Of a stretch of DNA of 64,000 bases, positions 57,880 to 64,000 are shown in pieces; position 1 is the stretch's first letter, and each line of letters starts with the position of its first letter. Both the position numbers and the translations under genes were made by a program. The DNA lies in the NCBI GenBank assembly GCA_033439685.1, contig JAUEDM010000002.1, forward strand, positions 2,976,001 to 3,040,000, written 5' to 3'. The stretch comes from Apodospora peruviana (taxonomy: Eukaryota > Ascomycota > Sordariomycetes > Sordariales > Lasiosphaeriaceae). Under the pieces are notes generated by a model. That model worked only from the letters and a program-made list of their open reading frames with translations, did not search any database and was not told where the DNA came from.

Positions 57880-58459
57880 GGCGGGCGAGAGTATACTGCG
57901 AATGTGGAAAGTTCGGGTATCAATTGCTCCAGGTAATGTTGGCTTCTAATTCGATTCTTCGGGATACGGAGCGCAAACAGTGTACGTGGGACAACTGGGG
58001 ATGTAGCTTGCAATTGTGGTTGCCGAGTTCGAATCAAAAGCAGATTTTCAAGAAACTCGACCGCTTTCCCAAATTTTGTAGCGGAGACCGATTGTCTCGC
58101 GCCTTCCGCCTCACTATTGGCTAGAGTGAAATCTGTGCGGGGCTGAGGTGGCATGGTTTGTGCTTTTCACATCCACCCACTAAACTTTCAGGTGTTCGGG
58201 CTCCTCTCAGTGGCTCAGACTCCATTTGACTCACCAAGTACAGATTTGAAGATGTTCACTTTGCCTTCAATTTAAAGAAGCCAGCAACGCTTAGCCAAGC
58301 ACTGATTCTGCCCATACCTGATTACAGACACTCGTACCGAGTCCAGTAGCCACTTTGATTGCGCCGACGATCTCTTTGAGTTCTTCTCTTTAAGACCTGG
58401 CCAACGGGGGTTATCGTCGAGGTACTCACGGCTTCTCAGCTCACTACATACAGTCCAAC
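57880..58459. promoter_or_regulatory. Divergent NHP2-eIF2B beta promoter
   Basis: 580 bp between two divergent translation- and ribosome-related starts. No coding exon is supported. I did not recognise a specific control site. Confidence 0.4.
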
Positions 58460-59844
58460 ATGGCGCCTTCACAGGCAACATATGCTCCCACATTGGCGAA
58501 GCTACTAAAGTCTCTCAACGGTCAGGACCTGGAAACGTCCATTGAGTCGTTAATTTTGTAGGCTCACCCCGTGACAGAACTACCAGTGACCCTCTAACAA
58601 CGTCTTGCAGCCTCTTAAAGCGAAGACAAGTCAAAGGCGACCAATGTGCCAGCGCAACCCTTCACATCCTCCTCCAGGTTGTCGCGAAGGCAAAGTGGCG
58701 GAATGTTGATCAGCTCCTCGATGCTGTGAAATCTACCGGGTCCAGGCTCGTCCAAGCTGCACCACACGAGCCAGTCATTGGCAACATCGAGCGCCGCGTG
58801 CTCGGCCTCATCCGTGACGAGGCATCCGAAGACAGGAATGCGGACGACTTTGGTATAGAGTCGGTTTCCGATATTCAGAGTCTTGCGCCAGCTACACCAG
58901 CCGTACCTCCCCTGAGGCCCGGTCCTACTGTTATCCGAGCTCAGACGATGCCAACTGTAGCCTCTCTCCAGGCATCAAAGTCCATGTTCAACTTGCTCTC
59001 CGTGGGGGACACTCTGGATGCGTATTCTACCGGTGCCTCAACACCCGTTTCTCAGCCGCAAGCCGCCAACACCCACGCGCTAAAGGATGAGGTGATTAAC
59101 GGCATCGAAGAAATCATGGATGAAGTCAACACGACCGGTGACCAGATCGCGAACTTCGCGGATGTTCATATATATCCAGAGGACTACGTGCTGGTGTTTC
59201 TGCCATCGCCGGATGTTGAGAGATATCTAATCAAGGCGGCAACCAAGAGGAAGTTTACCGTGCTGATTGCTAGTTTCGACTTACCTAAAGGCGTCCCCAT
59301 TGACGCTCAGTATCCCGTATTGAGGAAGAAGCTCACCGCTGCCGGAGTCAAAATGATCCGTCTCGCATCTAACGGCTTGATGGCGTACATGCCCAGAGTC
59401 AACAAGGTCATTTTCGGTGCAAAAGCGGTCTTCCAGAACGGTGGGGCTCTGGTTGATAGCGGATGTTGTATTGCTGCGAGGGCTGCTCAAGAATATTCGA
59501 AGCCGGTTATCGTTCTAAGCGGCGTGTACAAGTTTTGTCCGCGAGACACTTCAACTCAGGTCTCTTGGGCTGAGCTGGGTGACCCGTCCACATATATCAA
59601 CTATGAGGATGGCACAGCGGTAGATTCATTCGAGATCGAGGATACCACCGCAGAGTATCTTCCGCCAGAGTTCATCGACGTCTATGTGACGAATCTGTAA
59701 GTGTTTACCCCCGCAGTCGACTGTTCTGAATGGCTTGTTGATTCACAAGCCAGAGGCCCCCAAACTCGGGATCATCTCGGCAGCATCATGGCCGACCACT
59801 ACAAGCCAGAAGAGATGGGAATCGCCCTGCATCTTGGGGCGTAG
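58460..59844 (+). CDS. GCD7: Translation initiation factor eIF2B subunit beta
   Basis: Three exons, 58460-58557, 58611-59696 and 59754-59844, encode 424 aa. Exon 1 carries the N-terminal helix (LAKLLKSLNGQDLETSIESL). The second exon has LKRRQVKGDQCASATLHILL and the Rossmann-like regulatory core: VFLPSPDVERYLIKAA, FTVLIASFDLPKGV, NKVIFGAKAVFQNGG and KPVIVLSGVYKFCP. Exon 3 completes VTNLGPQTRDHLGSIMADHY, the family's C-terminal signature, which settles the acceptor. eIF2B is the guanine-nucleotide exchange factor for eIF2; alpha, beta and delta form the regulatory sub-complex that senses phosphorylated eIF2. Length matches the family, apart from a Ser/Thr/Pro-rich insert near residues 130-200. 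Confidence 0.92.
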
Positions 59845-60661
59845 TTGAAGTCGTCATAAGCGGAGCGTGCAAGCCCCAAGCACCATTCGCGGCGGTATCA
59901 CAGCCGTTTTTCGACGTATACTTGGGGGTTTGGGTATTCTCCATAAACCCCTACTATGTACGAAAACCCCAAGTATTGTATATAAAGATGGTTCAAGATC
60001 GCTTAATCCCGGCAACAAGGCTTTAGTGCCTGGTGGCCTGAAGAGTGACCACTCAGGAGCTTAACATGCCACAGAGATTGAAGCGATAAGAAGGCTTGGT
60101 ACGCTTGCTCGGTTTGCTCGTTCTCGTCGTTGCCTTTGTCAGAGACTCAGAGGCCGCGTCAGCGAACAGGGACGGCTTGCGTGGGCCGTCAGGACGGCTG
60201 TGCGGGGAGCAAATGAGGATGCGACCTGGTAGAGGGGCTGTGCCGCCAATGCCTAACTGGCACCCTGAAGACAGGCGCCCTGCATATGGCAGGCTGCGTT
60301 GGCTACAGCGGGGATATCATCTTGACCGACCTGTTCTCCAGGACCATCCATCATCTATTTGGTCGGGCTGCGCCGATGAGGCGCCTCCAGACGCAACATG
60401 TCCCGATGACTCTTTCGCGTTCACAATAAAATCCGCATCCCACCCTACCATTGCTCGAAGCCTTCTTGCCCAGTATTTCTTTCTGTGCCGTTTTCATGGC
60501 AAATTGGTGAATGGCATCTCTTGAGTTCATGTACTAGTTTGCCAACTGTATGTCTACATTGAATTAGTCATATTCCGATACCGAGATAATAGCTCAAAAG
60601 AAAGTCCCAGTGAAGCATACACAAGAACCCGAGGACCGATCCTTAGGCGAAAGCTTCCACA
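59845..60661. other. Intergenic between eIF2B beta and Gly-rich gene
   Basis: About 820 bases. A 14-bp inverted repeat is at 59918-59976. A frame at 60096-60524 has a hydrophobic start but begins with TTG and has no recognisable product. The last part is presumably the leader of the gene at 60662. Confidence 0.45.
59918..59976. repeat. Inverted repeat (ATACTTGGGG... / ...CCCCAAGTAT)
   Basis: The arms at 59918-59931 (ATACTTGGGGGTTT) and 59963-59976 (AAAACCCCAAGTAT) pair over about 13 of 14 positions around a 31-nt loop that contains a third ACCCC run. It starts about 75 bp after the eIF2B beta stop and may form a hairpin in its 3' UTR. Confidence 0.7.
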
Positions 60662-63151
60662 ATGACGAACCACCCTGAGGATGACATCCCTCCGCCACCT
60701 TATAGCGAAACCGACATCTACTCTGCCTCCGGCGACGTGCCCTCTCCTATTCTACCATCCCACCGACGAGGGTCTTACGGCAGGGGTGACATCTCTCAGT
60801 CACCATCATCCACCAACGACGGCGAGGTCATCTACACTCCACCTTTGACCCCTCGTAGCTCCCATCCATCCAACTTTGCCAACGATGTTGACCATCTCTC
60901 AACCTCATCTGCCGCGGCGTACTTCGACACTCGCCCGGCTCCGACGCTCCACAGCCGCCCACAACTCATCCACTCCATTTCTATCAATGTCGATACCTCC
61001 CCGTCTGCCCTGCCGTACCCCTCCAATCTCGCCGAGCGGGACGTGAGGGCGGAGGACTGGCAAACCTTTGTCAACTTTCTGATACCTCACTACCACGCTG
61101 CCAATAATGAACAGATCATCGATCGCAAGCTGCGAGCCGAAGGTATCAGCAGTCCTAACGACAAGAACAATAACCGCAACAATGATGATGTTCGCTGTCA
61201 AACATCAGGCCGGAGTCACGCGGAAGCCCAGCTCGACCAGATCCGCATGGCCACCGAAGCCGCCGCGCAGCGCCTCCAGGTCCTCGAGCAGACCGTCGAG
61301 GAATGGAACGACGGCTTCTTTGCCCCGCGACATGTCACCATTCGCGTGAGTACGACGTTGCCCACCAGCTATGGGGATGAAGAGCCGCATGTGCCTGGTG
61401 CATGGGATCAGACATTTGATCAGACCGAAGCCGCCGGTGGAGCGGCGACTGATAATGATGCTGCTGCTGCGGCCGGCCCTAGCCGGTTCGCGCGGTTCAT
61501 GCCACCGTTCGGGGTTGGTGGGCCTTTCGGCGGTGCCGGACGTGGCTTTGGCGGTGGATCCCCGGGAAGCTTCCGATTCAAGGGGGTTGCAGTCGAGGGA
61601 GACAAGATCTCCATCGGAGACCGGTTCGTGGTCGATCGGAATGGGCTCCGCATTGGCGGGATTATGGCGGATACTAACGGTATCAGCGTGAATGGGCAGC
61701 CAATGTTTGGGGGTAGCGGAGGAGGGCCTGGCGGTGGCGGTATGCGTGGGTTCCCGGGGATAGGTCCACCGGGAGGAGCACGAGGGCCACATGGCGGTCG
61801 GTTTGGTGGGAATCCTGGTGGTGGGATCGGCCGGTTTGGACCGTGGGGATTCGGCGGTGGTGGGAGAGGCGGCGGCGGAGGCTGGGCACGCGGCGCACCT
61901 TGGTGGCAGCAAGACGACGATGACGCAGAAGAGCACGAACTTGATCAGCGTCGTGGAGGTCGGGGTCGCCGCGGTCGCAGACGGGACCGGCATCATCGTC
62001 ATGACCACGGACCTCACCGAAGCCGATCTCACTCCACGTCAAGTGAGTCGTCCAGCTCTTCGTCGAGCTCGGAGTCCTCCATAGGCTCTCTGCCGGACTA
62101 CCACGAGCTCTGCGATTCGCAGCTACCTGTCGCGAAGCAGCATATTCTCTCCTGGCTGGCCGATCCGGAACAGCCGGTCAGCAAGGCGAAGGTGAAGGAG
62201 CTCAAGCAGAAGATCAAGGAAGCCAGGAATGCTCCCCCGAACCAGCCCAACGGCATAAACGAGCCCGCCAACGTCGCGTTCGACCAAAAGGCGATGCGGA
62301 AGGAGGTTAAGTCGCTCATGAAGGAGTGGAGAGACCTGAAGAAGCAGCAGTCCAAGCTGCGCAGGCAGCTCAGGCGCGAGCGCAAACAAGTGCGGAGGGC
62401 GGAGAAACGGGAGCGCAGAAATATTAAGCGGGAGATGAAGCGTACCACAAGGGACCAGCGCCGGTGCCGTCACAACACGGCATCCGCCCCGTCTGCAGGA
62501 GTTGACCAAATGCCTCCTTCCGCATACCCCCGGCTACCAAGCGTTCCTGGGTTTCCGCCGGTCCCAGGTGTTCCTTGGGGATACAACCAGCCTCCAGGCG
62601 TCCCTGGCGTCCCTCCCGTCCCGCAAGGCGGCGGTCGGTCTACATCTTTTCCCGCGCCATTCGGCAGAGCACCCCCCAATCTATTCGGCGGCCTCGGCCT
62701 CTGGGGAAACAACGGGGGCCAATTTGGCCCTGGTGGTGGCGGTGGTCACTTTAGCAACGTTGGAAATAGCAGCGGCAACATCGCAGGAGATGTTCCCGGT
62801 GCCTGGCCCCACGATAACGCCGACGCCGAGATCAAGTTGAGAGACAACGATGAGCGTGACAACGATACGCCACATCGGGCCTCGCAGGAAAAGTACAAAG
62901 AGGCTGACGAGGTCGAGGCGAAGCTCGTCATGAAAGAGACTGAACTGTTTAAGCTGCATGAGACTATAGCGCTGAATGGGGACCGTAAAACAAATACTAG
63001 CACGGAAGGGCAAGAAGAAAAGGGTTTGTTGGCTGCACAGAAGATGGAGGATGAGATTGAGCAGCTGGCCAAGAGCATGGTTCGCCTCAGGACTGAAGCA
63101 GACGCCGAATATGCGAGGGAGTTGAGCGAGATGGCGGGGGATGATCATTAG
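60662..63151 (+). CDS. Gly-rich, RS-like fungal protein with PPxY motif
   Basis: A single frame of 829 aa with ATG at 60662. I do not recognise a named family. Residues 10-15 hold PPPPY, a WW-domain ligand of the kind bound by Rsp5-type ubiquitin ligases. Residues about 120-240 look folded (AEDWQTFVNFLIPHYHAANN; a helix near AAAQRLQVLEQTVEEWNDGF). A Gly/Phe/Arg-rich stretch spans about 275-425, interrupted by a repeat-like beta segment (VEGDKISIGDRFVVDRNGLR). Then come an Arg/His/Ser block with eight consecutive Ser, a folded piece from LPDYHELCD (residue 480), a strongly basic coiled coil (about 545-605), a Pro/Gly region, and a C-terminal helix. An in-frame intron cannot be excluded. Confidence 0.75.
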   Translation: MTNHPEDDIPPPPYSETDIYSASGDVPSPILPSHRRGSYGRGDISQSPSSTNDGEVIYTPPLTPRSSHPSNFANDVDHLSTSSAAAYFDTRPAPTLHSRPQLIHSISINVDTSPSALPYPSNLAERDVRAEDWQTFVNFLIPHYHAANNEQIIDRKLRAEGISSPNDKNNNRNNDDVRCQTSGRSHAEAQLDQIRMATEAAAQRLQVLEQTVEEWNDGFFAPRHVTIRVSTTLPTSYGDEEPHVPGAWDQTFDQTEAAGGAATDNDAAAAAGPSRFARFMPPFGVGGPFGGAGRGFGGGSPGSFRFKGVAVEGDKISIGDRFVVDRNGLRIGGIMADTNGISVNGQPMFGGSGGGPGGGGMRGFPGIGPPGGARGPHGGRFGGNPGGGIGRFGPWGFGGGGRGGGGGWARGAPWWQQDDDDAEEHELDQRRGGRGRRGRRRDRHHRHDHGPHRSRSHSTSSESSSSSSSSESSIGSLPDYHELCDSQLPVAKQHILSWLADPEQPVSKAKVKELKQKIKEARNAPPNQPNGINEPANVAFDQKAMRKEVKSLMKEWRDLKKQQSKLRRQLRRERKQVRRAEKRERRNIKREMKRTTRDQRRCRHNTASAPSAGVDQMPPSAYPRLPSVPGFPPVPGVPWGYNQPPGVPGVPPVPQGGGRSTSFPAPFGRAPPNLFGGLGLWGNNGGQFGPGGGGGHFSNVGNSSGNIAGDVPGAWPHDNADAEIKLRDNDERDNDTPHRASQEKYKEADEVEAKLVMKETELFKLHETIALNGDRKTNTSTEGQEEKGLLAAQKMEDEIEQLAKSMVRLRTEADAEYARELSEMAGDDH

Positions 63152-64000
63152 AGGCGGACTAGTCGAGGCTATCTGAATAATGCCTGGGAGTTGTGTATGA
63201 GATGGATATGGGCACGAGGTGATTGTAGTTGGGATTACACCGTCTTTGCTGTTGACTCTGTTATGTTAGTTATGAGCTGGAGTCGATATGATCCGAAAAG
63301 GAGGACGCTGAATGATGATATATAATGAGATTTATATAGATGATAAGTGTATACGTGCCCTGATAAGACTGATTTTACATGTGGAATGTTGCCCTAAGCC
63401 ATTAGGACAATGTAGCTATAGGATATTCCATGAAGCAATATTCAATTCTTGGATGTGTGAACCACAGCGATGCATGTGACCCCTTGATGTTTTCTTCTGC
63501 CATCGACGTTATGACCAACAGCTGTATAATAAATAGGTAGCAATGTCACTCTCGCATAATGGTGCCGTGGTTCCGCATGGTCAGTTGCTCCCGCAGCCTG
63601 CTCTGAATCCAATATTGTGGCTTAAAGCTGAACACGATTCCTTGTATTCTTACGGTCTGGACTCTAAACCCAGCCACAAGACAACAAATCCAAACACTCA
63701 CGTCCAGTCTGTATGTCCGGACTTTGTCCATCTTATATCCTTCTGGTTAGTCTACTACGGATACTCGGAAGGGATTTTATTCTTTGCCTCTACGGAGTAC
63801 GGATACGCACCATTATAATCATGTCGAGCCCCTATTCTCTTGGGTATATAAAAGCTGGCTTGGCAGCCAGCCTATGCTTGTCACCTGGACCGTCACTTGA
63901 CCCTATATGAGCACCGGTACACCACATATTGGCGACTTCCAAACTAACTCCTGTCTGAAATGTCTAACAGAATACTTATCCCCATAACCTATCTTCTCTC
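63152..64000. other. Right-edge intergenic region
   Basis: About 850 bases after the Gly-rich gene. It includes that gene's 3' flank and, near the right edge, promoter-like sequence (TACGGAGTA at 63791-63799 and a TATA box). No exon is seen; a plus-strand gene may start beyond the window. Confidence 0.45.
63845..63854 (+). promoter_or_regulatory. TATA box of a possible gene beyond the right edge
   Basis: TATATAAAAG is a full TATA consensus, unusual in this window. It is followed within 100 bp by CA/CT-rich sequence resembling a fungal leader. No ATG-started gene fits before the window ends, so the target would lie outside. Confidence 0.35.

Noticed and set aside
60096..60524. Frame with hydrophobic, signal-peptide-like start
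   Set aside because: It begins with TTG, not ATG, and the rest resembles no protein; no upstream exon supplies a start.
61205..62032. 275-codon minus-strand frame inside the Gly-rich gene
   Set aside because: Antisense of repetitive Gly codons gives a Pro/Thr-rich shadow; no supporting signals.
1..64000. Transposons, CRISPR arrays, secondary-metabolite cluster
   Set aside because: No transposase, reverse transcriptase, direct-repeat array, polyketide synthase or NRPS was seen on either strand.

Overview
This window is nuclear DNA from a filamentous ascomycete (Pezizomycotina, most likely Sordariomycetes; the class is an inference). The genes are split by many short introns, mostly 51-85 nt with GT-AG ends. 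The proteins are eukaryotic and fungal: ATG2, Sae2/CtIP, Pet127, LOC1, QCR8, eIF2B beta, a b5-type acyl-CoA dehydrogenase and a Ure2-like GST relic. There are no operons, ribosome binding sites, CRISPR arrays or recognisable transposons. I resolve 20 protein genes and one pseudogene. The exon joins below were derived by hand from splice consensus and reading-frame continuity.

Left third (1-24 kb): PET127-like mitochondrial gene (-), cohesin loader SCC4/MAU2 (-), a YheT/EMB8-type alpha/beta hydrolase with seven exons (+), ribosome-assembly factor LOC1 (-) divergent from histidine-biosynthesis IGP dehydratase HIS3 (+), a small membrane protein (+), and autophagy lipid-transfer protein ATG2 (-).

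Middle (24-46 kb): an FAD amine oxidase (-) divergent from a cytochrome b5-acyl-CoA dehydrogenase fusion (+); the seven-knuckle GIS2/CNBP protein (-); a 3.6-kb stretch with no gene I can support; DNA-end-resection factor SAE2/CtIP (+); a Ubp3/USP10-type deubiquitinase (+); RNA exonuclease REX3 (-).

Right third (46-64 kb): a decayed glutathione S-transferase (-); prohibitin PHB1 (-) divergent from complex III subunit QCR8 (+); lipin-phosphatase catalytic subunit NEM1 (+); a DUF1761-like membrane protein (+); H/ACA snoRNP protein NHP2 (-); eIF2B beta/GCD7 (+); and a Gly-rich 829-residue fungal protein (+).

Most genes are housekeeping and not functionally clustered. Small themes are mitochondria (PET127, PHB1/QCR8), ribosome biogenesis and translation (LOC1, NHP2, GIS2, eIF2B beta) and genome maintenance (SCC4, SAE2). 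I saw no obviously new multi-gene system. The unusual signals are smaller: a 9-bp intergenic motif (TACGGAGTA) found seven times; a GC-AG intron and 20-nt microexon in GIS2; an 18-nt terminal exon in ATG2; an in-frame basic tail behind the NHP2 stop; a start-overlapping uORF on NEM1; stop-generating splice acceptors in the DUF1761 gene; and the GST relic.
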